Assembly (NCBI GenBank): GCA_041584475.1
Contig: JBFHDX010000064.1
Span: 1 to 20,701, forward strand
Length of the DNA stretch: 20,701 nt
Direction of reading: 5' to 3'
Source of the DNA: JBFHDX01 sp041584475
Lineage (GTDB): Bacteria > Pseudomonadota > Alphaproteobacteria > UBA8366 > JADFVY01
A model generated the notes under the pieces. It saw only the letters and a list, made by a program, of their open reading frames with translations. It was not told the origin of the DNA and searched no databases. The position numbers and the translations under genes are program-made. This document shows positions 13,607 through 20,379 of the stretch, one piece after another; positions within the stretch are counted from its first letter, which is position 1; each line of letters starts with the position of its first letter.

Positions 13607-15022
13607 TCACTCGGCAGCCTCGTCAGCCCGCTGCCCAAGCCCGTACCAGTCGATGGCCCGCGTCGCGTACATGACGGCCGCGAGCGCCAGTACGATTCCG
13701 ACCGTGCCAGCCAGGAGCGCGTAGTGCTCGAGCTGCAGCACAACGTAAAGGAAGCCGTAGACGAGCCCGAGCACCGCGGCGACCAGCGCACCGTGGCGGG
13801 CGCTCGAGAGCGCGCGCTTCAGGTACAGCGCGATCATCGCCGTCGCGACCAGGGCCGCCGCCGCGTAGGCGAGGGCAAAGCCGATCAGCTCGGCGAGCGC
13901 CAGCAGCATCAGGTAGAAGACCGAGAGCGCGAAGCCGACGAGCATGTACTGCACAAGATGCACGCGGATCGGCACCGCGACCTCGAGCACGAAGATCGTC
14001 GCGAAGACCAGCAGCACGAAGAGCAGCGCGTATTTCACCGAGCGCTCGGACTTCTGGTAGAAATCGACCGGCGTGATCAGCGAGGCGCCGAACCGGGTCG
14101 CCGCGATGCGCCCGGCCATCGCCTCGAAGTTCTGGCTCGCCCAACGCTGCGGTACCCCGCGGCCGAACCATGAGATGTCCCAGCGCGCCGCGAAGCCGTC
14201 CGCCTCGACGCGCCGCTCGGCCGGCAGCCAGGCGCCGTCGAAGCTGGGATGCGGCCAGGCCGAGTGCAGCGTGACCGCCGTCTCGTTGCCGGCGGGCACG
14301 AAGCCGATCGCCTGGCTCCCCTTCAGATTGAGCGCGAAGGAGAAGGGCAGGGTCGGTTGCGTGTGCCAGTCCTCGGGCAGCGCCGCGCCGAGCGGGGCGT
14401 GGATGCCCGAGGCGATCAGCTCGGTCGCGGCACCCGGCGCGAACGGCACGATCGTGCCGGCGGCCTCGACCGAGAGCCCGGCGCCGGTGCCGCGCAGATC
14501 GCTGACGCCCATGGCGAGGACGGCCCGGTCCCACAACGGTTCGACGTCGATCACGTCGAGCCGCACCAGGTCGTCGAGGCTCGCGAAGTCGGGCCGCGCG
14601 AACGCGCCGTCGATGCGCACCGATGCCGCATAGACGACCGCCTCGTAGACGCCGCGATAGCGCAGCTCGGGCACCGCCTCGGCGTCGACGGCCAGCGTCT
14701 CGGGCAGGAAATGCGCGAGGAAGGTGCGCGTGCGCAGGGTCTTGCGGCCGCGGTCGTTGGCGACCTCGTGCGCGGCGCGGAACGGCACCACGAGCACCGG
14801 GCCGAACAGCGTCTGGGCGCGCCCCCAGGAGTCGGCGATTTCGTCGACCACCCGGTCGCGCCGGTACTGCCGCTCGTAGACCACGTCCTCGACCATGCCG
14901 ATCGGGATCAGCAGGATCAGCATGAGGATGAGCAGCGCGCCCATCTTGAAATAGACCGGGGCGTTGCGCAGCACGCCCTCGACAACCGTCTTGACCGGAT
15001 CCATCGCCACCCCCGTTTGCAT
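13607..15022 (-). CDS. creD: Inner-membrane protein CreD
   Basis: This 471-residue protein matches the CreD family (PF06123), inner-membrane proteins linked to envelope stability and, in some gamma-proteobacteria, beta-lactam and colicin tolerance. One transmembrane helix at about 27-46 (LLILMLILLIPIGMVEDVV) is followed by ERQYRRDRVVDEIADSWGRAQTLFGPVLVVPF, the family signature. Next is a large periplasmic domain of about 240 residues, then a cluster of about five helices near the C-terminus (KYALLFVLLVFATIFVLEVA onward). The start at 15022 has GAGGCG upstream; ATG 15004 (six codons in, with GGGGGTGG upstream) is equally possible. No creB or creC kinase/regulator gene is nearby. A 16-bp palindrome lies at 15070-15085. 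Confidence 0.92.
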   Translation of the reverse strand: MQTGVAMDPVKTVVEGVLRNAPVYFKMGALLILMLILLIPIGMVEDVVYERQYRRDRVVDEIADSWGRAQTLFGPVLVVPFRAAHEVANDRGRKTLRTRTFLAHFLPETLAVDAEAVPELRYRGVYEAVVYAASVRIDGAFARPDFASLDDLVRLDVIDVEPLWDRAVLAMGVSDLRGTGAGLSVEAAGTIVPFAPGAATELIASGIHAPLGAALPEDWHTQPTLPFSFALNLKGSQAIGFVPAGNETAVTLHSAWPHPSFDGAWLPAERRVEADGFAARWDISWFGRGVPQRWASQNFEAMAGRIAATRFGASLITPVDFYQKSERSVKYALLFVLLVFATIFVLEVAVPIRVHLVQYMLVGFALSVFYLMLLALAELIGFALAYAAAALVATAMIALYLKRALSSARHGALVAAVLGLVYGFLYVVLQLEHYALLAGTVGIVLALAAVMYATRAIDWYGLGQRADEAAE

Positions 15023-15358
15023 CGACGCCTCGCGTTCGCGCCGTCGGCCGGGCCGCGCCACCTCGCGCGATGACCCCCGGGTCATGCGCCGCGGCCCGGC
15101 GACGGACCGTGCCAGTGAAGCGCCGCAATAGGGCGGTCGCGGGGGCGCGTCCGGGGAGATTGTGGGGAAACAATGAGGCAGGGTTAACGCCAGGCCGAGG
15201 CAGCGCCGCGCGCCCGGCGGCGGGACGATTCCGCTGCGACGGGATCGCCCCGATCCGCGGTCAGCGACGAGCGGCGGGAATCTTGCGCCCGCACACCCGG
15301 CGCGGCGAGCGCATCGCGTCGGCGCGCGGGGCTTTGTGGCGAACGCCGTGCGTGGCGC
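15023..15358. other. Non-coding gap between creD and cytochrome c
   Basis: I see no convincing gene in these 336 bp. Near creD, ATGACCCCCGGGTCAT (15070-15085) is a perfect 7+2+7 palindrome, about 50-65 bp upstream of the creD start and well placed as an operator. GGATCG/CGATCC (15242-15256) forms a short hairpin overlapping CCCCGATCCGCGGTC (15248-15262), the sequence also found at 8940-8954. No T-tract terminator follows the cytochrome c gene. Confidence 0.5.
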
Positions 15359-15751
15359 CTATTCGGTCGCCTCCTTCAGATAGGCGATCAGGTCCTTGCG
15401 GTCGTCTTCCTTCCTGATGCCGGCGAACGCCATCTTCGTCCCCTTCATGAATTCCTTGGGTTTCTGGACGAACGCGTCCATCGTCTCGTCCGACCAGACG
15501 ACGTCGGACGCCGTCATCGCCTTCGAGTATTTGTAGCCGTCCACGGTGCCGGCGGTACGGCCGAATACGCCGTGCAGCGTGGGGCCGATCTTGTTCTTGC
15601 CGGCGTCGAGCGAGTGGCAGGCCTTGCACTTCCGGAACACCTTCTCGCCGGCCGCCGCATTGCCGCCATGTCCCTCGTCGGCGAAGGCGATCGCCGCCAG
15701 GAGGCTGGCAGATGCACAAAATGCACAAATCAGGATTCTTCGTAGATGCAT
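15359..15751 (-). CDS. Periplasmic class I cytochrome c
   Basis: This 130-residue protein has a signal peptide (residues 1-24, MHLRRILICAFCASASLLAAIAFA) and one c-type heme. The heme site is CKACH (Cys42, Cys45, His46) and the distal ligand is probably Met107 in FMKGTKMAFAGI. NKIGPTLHGVFGR and KDLIAYL are typical of soluble c2/c550-type cytochromes. It should carry electrons in the periplasm, most simply to the CuA site of subunit II in the same cluster. It lies 163 bp downstream of the small membrane protein gene, with its own GAGGAG Shine-Dalgarno. A 9-bp tandem duplication (ATGCACAAA twice on the plus strand) in the signal-peptide region produces the CAFCA motif. Confidence 0.94.
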   Translation of the reverse strand: MHLRRILICAFCASASLLAAIAFADEGHGGNAAAGEKVFRKCKACHSLDAGKNKIGPTLHGVFGRTAGTVDGYKYSKAMTASDVVWSDETMDAFVQKPKEFMKGTKMAFAGIRKEDDRKDLIAYLKEATE

Positions 15752-15855
15752 GGGTGACTCCTCGCTGGCTGATGCATCGGGCCCGCGCCGCCGACCCGAC
15801 ATCATGGCCGCCGGCGCGCTCCGTCCGGGGAAGCATCCCGCGGTCCGTGCCCGGA

Positions 15856-15878
15856 CGATCCGGCAACCGGCCGGATCG
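15856..15878. other. Hairpin within the oxidase-cytochrome c gap
   Basis: CGATCCGG (15856-15863) and CCGGATCG (15871-15878) form a perfect 8-bp stem with a 7-nt loop between the small membrane gene and cytochrome c. No T tract follows, so it is more likely an mRNA processing or stability structure than a terminator. Its arm extends into CCCCGATCC on the minus strand, shared with two other gaps. Confidence 0.35.
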
Positions 15879-15914
15879 GGGCGAGACCCGCGGAGCCGTC
15901 TTCCGCGGCGAAAG

Positions 15915-16106
15915 TCAGTCGCCCCCGCCCTTGCCGGCCGCACCCCGCGCGGCGAGCACGGCCAGCACCAGGAAGAGCAGGGCGCCGAGTCCCCAGACCC
16001 GGAAGCTCGTCGGCATCTGGATCATCGGTATCGTCGCGTACATCAGCGCGAGCACCCCCCAGACCGCGAACACGATCCCGAGCAACACAGCGTCGAGCCG
16101 CTTCAT
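15915..16106 (-). CDS. Small two-helix membrane protein of the oxidase operon
   Basis: This 63-residue protein consists almost wholly of two predicted transmembrane helices (about 5-29 and 37-54), joined by a short loop IQMPTSFRVWG. It has a basic start (MKRLD) and a Gly/Lys tail. GAGGAGG lies 10 bp before its ATG. It starts 36 bp after the subunit I gene ends, in the same direction, so it is probably a structural or assembly subunit of that complex, comparable in size to the small subunits of ba3 and cbb3 oxidases. I do not recognise a named family. Confidence 0.75.
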   Translation of the reverse strand: MKRLDAVLLGIVFAVWGVLALMYATIPMIQMPTSFRVWGLGALLFLVLAVLAARGAAGKGGGD

Positions 16107-16142
16107 GTCTCAAGCCTCCTCGACGGATCTCCGTCGTCCGTC

Positions 16143-17840
16143 TCAATGCCCGCCATGGCCACCGCCGGCGACGCTGATCGGCAGCGTCTGCAGCAGCTCG
16201 AAGCTGATCGCCGTGAACAGGTACATCGCCCCGAGCAGGATGGCGACCGACAGCGGCCCCATCCAGGCGCGCTGGTTTTCGACCGGGGAGCCCGCCCACG
16301 AGACGGCCGCGAGCTTGTCGACCGGAACGCCGACCTCCTGCCCGGTGGTGATCAGCATGCGCACGAGGCCGTAGATGTAGATCGCCAGCGTGATCGCCAT
16401 GAGCACCGAGCCGGCCCCGACGACGCCCATGAGCGCTCCCCATTCGAACGGCGCGTCGATGTGTTCGAGCGGCGCGTCGACGTGATAGCTGAGCTCGAAG
16501 ATCCGCCTCGGCACACCGTGGTAGCCGGCGTAGATGCCGCCGGCGCCGAACAGGCACAACCCGGTGGTCAGGTAGTAGGGCAGGCGCGAGAGGACGTGCG
16601 GGCGCCAGCACAGGCTTCCGGTCAGCGACGGGATGACGTAGACGAGCATCGCGATGAAGGTCAGCGACACGGCGCCGACGGTCAGGAAGTGGAAATAACC
16701 CGGCACGAAGAAGGTGTCGCTGATCAGCACCGCCATCCGCTCCTGGATCAGCACGAACGAGAACACGCCGCCGAGCGCGAGGTTCACCGTCGCCATGCCG
16801 ATCGCCGCCATCGCCGGATTGCGCCATGGCAGCACGTGGATCCAGCCGAACAGCCCGCGCGCACCCTGGGCCCTGGCGTGAGCTTCGAGCGAGGCGACGA
16901 TGACGACGAACACGAGGACCGTCGGCACCGCGATGAACAGCGAGAGGATCGAGCCGACGACGCGCACGACCTCGGCGAGGCCGGGCTCGAGGAACATGTG
17001 GTAGAGCGAGGTCGGCGGCACGAAGACCAGGTACATGGAGAAGACGATCTTGGAGAAATTCGACCCGAAGATCGAGTTCACGCCGGTGATGCTCTGCACC
17101 AGGACGTACCACAGCACGACGGTGGCCATCAGCGGCAGATAGTGCATGTTGTGGAACAGCACGTGCCAGCTCATGGTGTATCCGCCGCCGACGCTCTCGC
17201 CCATGCCGAAGGTCCAGAGCAACGGCCCGAGAAAGGCATTCACGCCGGCGATCGCGCTGACGATCAGCAGCCCGCTCCAGGCGACGGCCGCGAAGCTGAC
17301 CGGCGACCAGCTCTCGATCAGGCCCGCGAATTTCGGGCGCAGCGCCGTTACGATGGCGGAAGTTGCCACGAGAAACAGCCCGACGCTCAGACAGATGTAG
17401 CCGAGGAAGAACAGCTGGCCCTCGGTCGGATCGTTGTTGAGCAGTTCCGGGTTGCCGTCATAGAGCAGCGTGGTGTCGCCGAGATACTGCCATTCGCTGA
17501 ACACGAACCCGGCCAGCATCAGGGCGAAGCCGAGCCAGGCCACCGGCCGCCAGGCGACCGATTCCGCCTTCTCGGTGTAGACCGTGGCGAGCAGCAGGAC
17601 GAACCCCGCCTGCACGAAGTAAAGCCAGTAGAAGAAGATGGTGACGCCGTGCAGGCCGAGCACCCGGTAGCCGGTCGTCGGCTCGATGCCGAAGATGCCG
17701 GTGCGCCCGGCGGCCGTGATCGTGCCGTAGATGACGCCGAGCGCCAGGGCGACGACGGCGACGGTGAAGAAAGCGAGCAACAGCCGCTTGTCCCGTTGTC
17801 CCAGATTGCGGACGCCCTCGGTCAGGTTCTCCGTTGCCAT
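16143..17840 (-). CDS. Heme-copper oxidase superfamily subunit I, B-family-like, with altered active-site ligands
   Basis: This 565-residue polytopic membrane protein aligns along its length with ba3-type subunit I. Shared landmarks are LGLHGV (His64, low-spin heme), AVPTVLVF, RGLFGWIHVLPWRNPA (329-343) and VPGYFHFLTVGAV. The low-spin heme pair His64/His384 is present. The helix VI motif HNMHY keeps His230 and the Tyr234 position of the His-Tyr cross-link. However, the usual His-His pair in helix VII is Tyr280-His281, and the first His of the helix X HxH motif, the proximal ligand of the high-spin heme, is Tyr382. I read the codons directly: TAC at 17003-17001 and TAT at 16697-16695. It could be an enzyme with an unusual Tyr-ligated heme, a NOR-type relative or a non-catalytic form. 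The C-terminus GGGHGGH may bind metal. GGGAG precedes the ATG; the subunit II gene ends 22 bp upstream. Confidence 0.88.
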   Translation of the reverse strand: MATENLTEGVRNLGQRDKRLLLAFFTVAVVALALGVIYGTITAAGRTGIFGIEPTTGYRVLGLHGVTIFFYWLYFVQAGFVLLLATVYTEKAESVAWRPVAWLGFALMLAGFVFSEWQYLGDTTLLYDGNPELLNNDPTEGQLFFLGYICLSVGLFLVATSAIVTALRPKFAGLIESWSPVSFAAVAWSGLLIVSAIAGVNAFLGPLLWTFGMGESVGGGYTMSWHVLFHNMHYLPLMATVVLWYVLVQSITGVNSIFGSNFSKIVFSMYLVFVPPTSLYHMFLEPGLAEVVRVVGSILSLFIAVPTVLVFVVIVASLEAHARAQGARGLFGWIHVLPWRNPAMAAIGMATVNLALGGVFSFVLIQERMAVLISDTFFVPGYFHFLTVGAVSLTFIAMLVYVIPSLTGSLCWRPHVLSRLPYYLTTGLCLFGAGGIYAGYHGVPRRIFELSYHVDAPLEHIDAPFEWGALMGVVGAGSVLMAITLAIYIYGLVRMLITTGQEVGVPVDKLAAVSWAGSPVENQRAWMGPLSVAILLGAMYLFTAISFELLQTLPISVAGGGHGGH

Positions 17841-17862
17841 CGCAACTCGCTCCCGTCTGCGT

Positions 17863-18756
17863 TCACTCGACGATGATCTTGCCCTTCATCACGTCATGAC
17901 CGTCGCCGCAGTAGACCGTGCAATAGACCATGTATTCGCCGGCCCGCTCGAACGTCATGACCATCTCGACCAGGGTTCTCGCGGGGCGCCGCATGATGTG
18001 GCCCAGGAACCCGGTGTGGATGCTGGCACCGTGGTTGACGTCGGTCGACATCATGCGGAACCGGTAGGGCTGTCCGTGCTCGAGCCGCAGCACCGCGGGC
18101 ACATAGGAAAACTGAACCGCCATCAGATAGACGTCGATCGGCTCCGCATCGGCATCGTGCCCGTGCCCTTCCTCGCCTTCTCCGGCCCCCGCCGACATCA
18201 TGCCGCCGATCTGCGACTCGCCGGCGCCGTGTCCGGGCTCCGCCATCTGTTCGGCGTGGCCGCCGGCCATGGACGGCTCGCCGTGTCCGGCCGCCGCCAT
18301 GCCGTGGGCATCGCTCTCGCCCATGGCCATGCCCTGCGTCATTTCCTGCGCCATGCCCTGGCCCGTTTCCGTGGTGCCGTGACCGGCCTGCGTGCCCTCC
18401 ATGTGCTCCATCCCGGACATGCCGGACATGCCGGACATCCCCATCATGCCCTGCATGGGCATGCGGCCCGGCTTGACGCTGCCGTCCGGCAGGCTGAACG
18501 CCTCGACGAACCGGTCGGTGAGTTCGGCGAACTCCTCGGGTGTCATGCCGCCACCGCCGCCACCGTGGCCGCCATGGCCGCCCGCGGCCTCGCCGGCACC
18601 TTCCTCGGGCGCCGCGCCGAGAAAGCTCAGGCTCGTCGGTGCCGCACCGTAGGCGGCCCACATGAAATACAGGGCCAGCACGACCAGCCCGAGGAAGACC
18701 ACGAAACCGCGGCGAAGCGTGAAGTGCCGCGTCTCGTCCGATGGAGTTTCTGCCAT
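17863..18756 (-). CDS. Oxidase subunit II with CuA site and Met/His-rich insert
   Basis: This 297-residue protein has one N-terminal transmembrane helix (about 17-38) and a C-terminal periplasmic cupredoxin domain (about 205-297). The CuA ligands are all present: His242 (DVNH), Cys279, Cys283, His287 and Met290 (YCTVYCGDGHDVM). Between them lies an insert of about 100 residues (99-200) with roughly 18 Met and 8 His, including MPMQGMMGMSGM; an earlier GGHGGHGGGGGG is at 59-70. Such stretches resemble copper-binding segments of copper chaperones and CopA/PcoA-type proteins. The DNA behind the SGM repeats is a 9-bp tandem repeat near 18413-18438. I chose ATG 18756 (GAGG upstream) over an in-frame start at 18834, whose extension is not membrane-like. 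It is first in the operon. Confidence 0.9.
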   Translation of the reverse strand: MAETPSDETRHFTLRRGFVVFLGLVVLALYFMWAAYGAAPTSLSFLGAAPEEGAGEAAGGHGGHGGGGGGMTPEEFAELTDRFVEAFSLPDGSVKPGRMPMQGMMGMSGMSGMSGMEHMEGTQAGHGTTETGQGMAQEMTQGMAMGESDAHGMAAAGHGEPSMAGGHAEQMAEPGHGAGESQIGGMMSAGAGEGEEGHGHDADAEPIDVYLMAVQFSYVPAVLRLEHGQPYRFRMMSTDVNHGASIHTGFLGHIMRRPARTLVEMVMTFERAGEYMVYCTVYCGDGHDVMKGKIIVE

Positions 18757-18819
18757 TGCGCCATACCTCGATCGTGGCGCGCCCGATTCGTCGCAAGGCG
18801 GCTCACATTTGTAATCGTT

Positions 18820-18848
18820 ACCATACATTACCAAGAATGTGATGTAAA
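18820..18848 (-). promoter_or_regulatory. Proximal promoter of the oxidase operon
   Basis: On the minus strand TTTACA (18848-18843) and TATGGT (18825-18820) are exactly 17 bp apart. Transcription would begin near 18812, about 55 nt before the subunit II ATG. GTAATG-TAT-GGTAACG around the -10 box could be bound by a regulator. Confidence 0.5.
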
Positions 18849-18897
18849 ACGGGCCAGGCTGTGCATTACTCGAAATGGGTCATGGCCGATTTTTTAT

Positions 18898-18926
18898 TTG
18901 ATACTAAGATGTAATCTTCGTATTCT
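18898..18926 (+). promoter_or_regulatory. Candidate plus-strand promoter with internal palindrome
   Basis: TTGATA (18898-18903) and TATTCT (18921-18926) are 17 bp apart, and the palindrome AAGATGTAATCTT (18906-18918) lies wholly within the spacer, a place favoured by repressors and MerR-type activators. It points toward 19000 and beyond, where only minus-strand genes lie, so it would make a non-coding or antisense RNA. The match may be fortuitous in AT-rich DNA. Confidence 0.35.
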
Positions 18927-18957
18927 ACAAGAAAGGGAAAAAATCTATTTTTAGCTT

Positions 18958-19005
18958 GAATAAATAAACTCGCGTCGAAAAGTCAAGATTACAAAAACAT
19001 TACAA
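18958..19005 (-). promoter_or_regulatory. Distal promoter with 11-bp-pitch direct repeat (response-regulator-like site)
   Basis: On the minus strand, TTGTAAT (19005-18999), four bases, and TTGTAAT (18994-18988) form a direct repeat with 11-bp pitch. One base later comes TTGACT (18986-18981), a good -35 box. TTATTC (18963-18958) at 17 bp is a weak -10. Direct repeats of this pitch abutting a -35 are the arrangement used by PhoB/OmpR-type response regulators. The likely target is the oxidase operon. Confidence 0.45.
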
Positions 19006-19060
19006 TTGCTATGGTCTTGGCGCCGTTTCCCGGTAATTCGAGGGCGCTCGCGTGGCAACC

Positions 19061-19091
19061 GTCGTCCGGCCGCCGACGAGGGGCCGGCGAC
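19061..19091 (-). terminator. Hairpin after the polymer-forming protein gene
   Basis: GTCG(T)CCGGCC and GGCCGGCGAC (with single mismatch or bulge) form a stem of about 10 bp around GCCGACGAGG, about 35 bp past the stop at 19125. There is no T tract, so termination activity is uncertain. Confidence 0.3.
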
Positions 19092-19124
19092 ATTTGCATC
19101 CCGGTCGAACCGCGATCCCTGTGT

Positions 19125-20321
19125 TCAGCCGCCCGCAACGACTCGCCCGCCGCCGCGGAGCGCGAGCATGGTGGCGCCGAGCCCGGCCAGCGTGACGAGG
19201 ATGCCGACGATGAACCCGGCGATCGGGATCAGTCCGACGATCGCGAGCAGGACCAGGCCGAGCGCGAGCAGCCCGAAGCGGCCGAGCGCGCCGGGCAGTC
19301 GCTTGCCGAGGCTCGCCCACGCGCCGAGCGCCAGCGTCAGCGCGCCGGTGACGTAACCCAGCATGACGATCAGCGGCAGCGCGAGGAACAGCAGGATGCC
19401 GAGCGGCGCGCCGATCAGCGTGAACATCAGGAGCAACGCCGCCACCAGCCAGACGGCGAGCATCACCAGCCCGGCGCCGATCGACGCCCCGGGTCGCTGC
19501 CGGCCGATCGCGGCTATGCGGTCCATCGCGCCACCGGCAGCGGCCAGCAGGATCGCGCCCGCGACCAGGAGGCTCAGCGGAAACACGATGACGGCGCCGA
19601 ACGCAACGCCGAACAGCGTGCGCAGCGGATCGGGCGGGCCCCATTCCCAGCTCCACTCGTCCGGCTCCCACTTCTCGTAGCGCCGGCGTTCGGGCGGCGC
19701 CGCCGTATCCGGCACCGCGGGCTCCTCCGGCGAGCGATAGATCAGCATGCCGTCGAAGCGGGCCTCCGGCGCGATATCGACGTTGCGCGCCGTGACCGTG
19801 ACGTTGCCGACGAAACCGCCGGACAGGCGCACGGTCTCGGCCGCGATCCAGGAATCGCCGCCGACCTCGCCGGCGACCTCGACGCGCCGGCCGAACAGGC
19901 GCACGCTGCCGCCGGTGACCGCCTGGCTGTCGAGCGTGACCAGCTCGCCGGCCGCAACCACGCGACCGGCAACGGGCGCCGAAACGTCGACCGACTGACC
20001 CGCGAGATAGGCGTCATCGCCGACCGCCGCCCGGACCCTGATCCGCCGGCCGGCGAGCAGCGTATCCTCGCGCGTCGGCGAGACGAGTTCGACCAGCTCG
20101 CCGGCGGCGAACACGCCGTACAGGTCATCGCCCGAGATGATCACGACATCGCCCGCCACGGCCAGGTCACGGCCGATGAGGCGCTTGTATTCCCTTGCGG
20201 TCGCCGCGCTAGCTGCGGTCACGGTCGCGACGGCGGCCAACAAAGTCGCCACCACGACCGGAACGAATTCTCTGCACCGACTCGGTGCGGCGCGGCCGGC
20301 TGCACATCTGCTCGTTGCCAT
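19125..20321 (-). CDS. Polymer-forming (bactofilin-like) beta-helix protein fused to a C-terminal membrane domain
   Basis: This 398-residue protein starts with a signal or anchor segment (about 19-42). Residues about 45-190 are a repetitive beta-solenoid: short strands every dozen or so residues, such as RDLAVAGDVVIISGDD, GRVVAAGELVTLDSQAV, GGSVRLFGRRVEVAGEV and GGFVGNVTVTARNVDIAPEARFDGMLIY. This is the pattern of bactofilin/polymer-forming domains. A Trp/Glu-rich linker (WEPDEWSWEWGPP) follows, then about four transmembrane helices (236-264, 281-300, 303-335, 349-386). Such fusions are common but uncharacterised; they probably scaffold at the membrane. GGAAGGAGG precedes ATG 20321. It follows the 53-residue gene by 58 bp and may share its transcript. 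Confidence 0.8.
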   Translation of the reverse strand: MATSRCAAGRAAPSRCREFVPVVVATLLAAVATVTAASAATAREYKRLIGRDLAVAGDVVIISGDDLYGVFAAGELVELVSPTREDTLLAGRRIRVRAAVGDDAYLAGQSVDVSAPVAGRVVAAGELVTLDSQAVTGGSVRLFGRRVEVAGEVGGDSWIAAETVRLSGGFVGNVTVTARNVDIAPEARFDGMLIYRSPEEPAVPDTAAPPERRRYEKWEPDEWSWEWGPPDPLRTLFGVAFGAVIVFPLSLLVAGAILLAAAGGAMDRIAAIGRQRPGASIGAGLVMLAVWLVAALLLMFTLIGAPLGILLFLALPLIVMLGYVTGALTLALGAWASLGKRLPGALGRFGLLALGLVLLAIVGLIPIAGFIVGILVTLAGLGATMLALRGGGRVVAGG

Positions 20322-20379
20322 GGCCCTGCCTCCTTCCTGTCCCGGCTGTGAGGATAGCACGCAGTTCGCGCTTCTCCGG

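Larger units (their letters stand above)
18757..19124. other. Regulatory gap upstream of the oxidase operon
   Basis: These 368 bp hold no gene. About 18800-19010 is strongly AT-rich against a GC-rich chromosome and contains six or more copies of ATTAC or GTAAT (around 18811, 18827, 18864, 18911, 18988 and 18999). Perfect short palindromes are GTAATCGTTAC (18811-18821) and AAGATGTAATCTT (18906-18918). At the other end is a hairpin after the polymer-forming protein gene (19061-19091). Confidence 0.7.

Noticed and set aside
16143..17840. Classical NorB nitric oxide reductase
   Set aside because: The partner carries CuA rather than a NorC heme, helix VI keeps the Tyr position, and the conserved sequence follows the ba3 family. 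A more distant NOR family remains possible.
15546..17876. Long plus-strand open frame (776 codons) opposite the oxidase genes
   Set aside because: It is the shadow of subunit I and cytochrome c. The translation is Asp/Arg/His/Gln-rich with no membrane or catalytic motif, while the minus-strand proteins are clearly recognisable.
18413..18438. CRISPR-like or satellite short tandem repeat
   Set aside because: The 9-bp units are coding (Ser-Gly-Met) within subunit II. There are no spacers.
19011..20351. Plus-strand open frame of 446 codons downstream of the candidate plus-strand promoter
   Set aside because: It is composed of Glu/Arg/Gln/Asp runs and lies opposite the polymer-forming protein, whose signal peptide, solenoid and helices are convincing.
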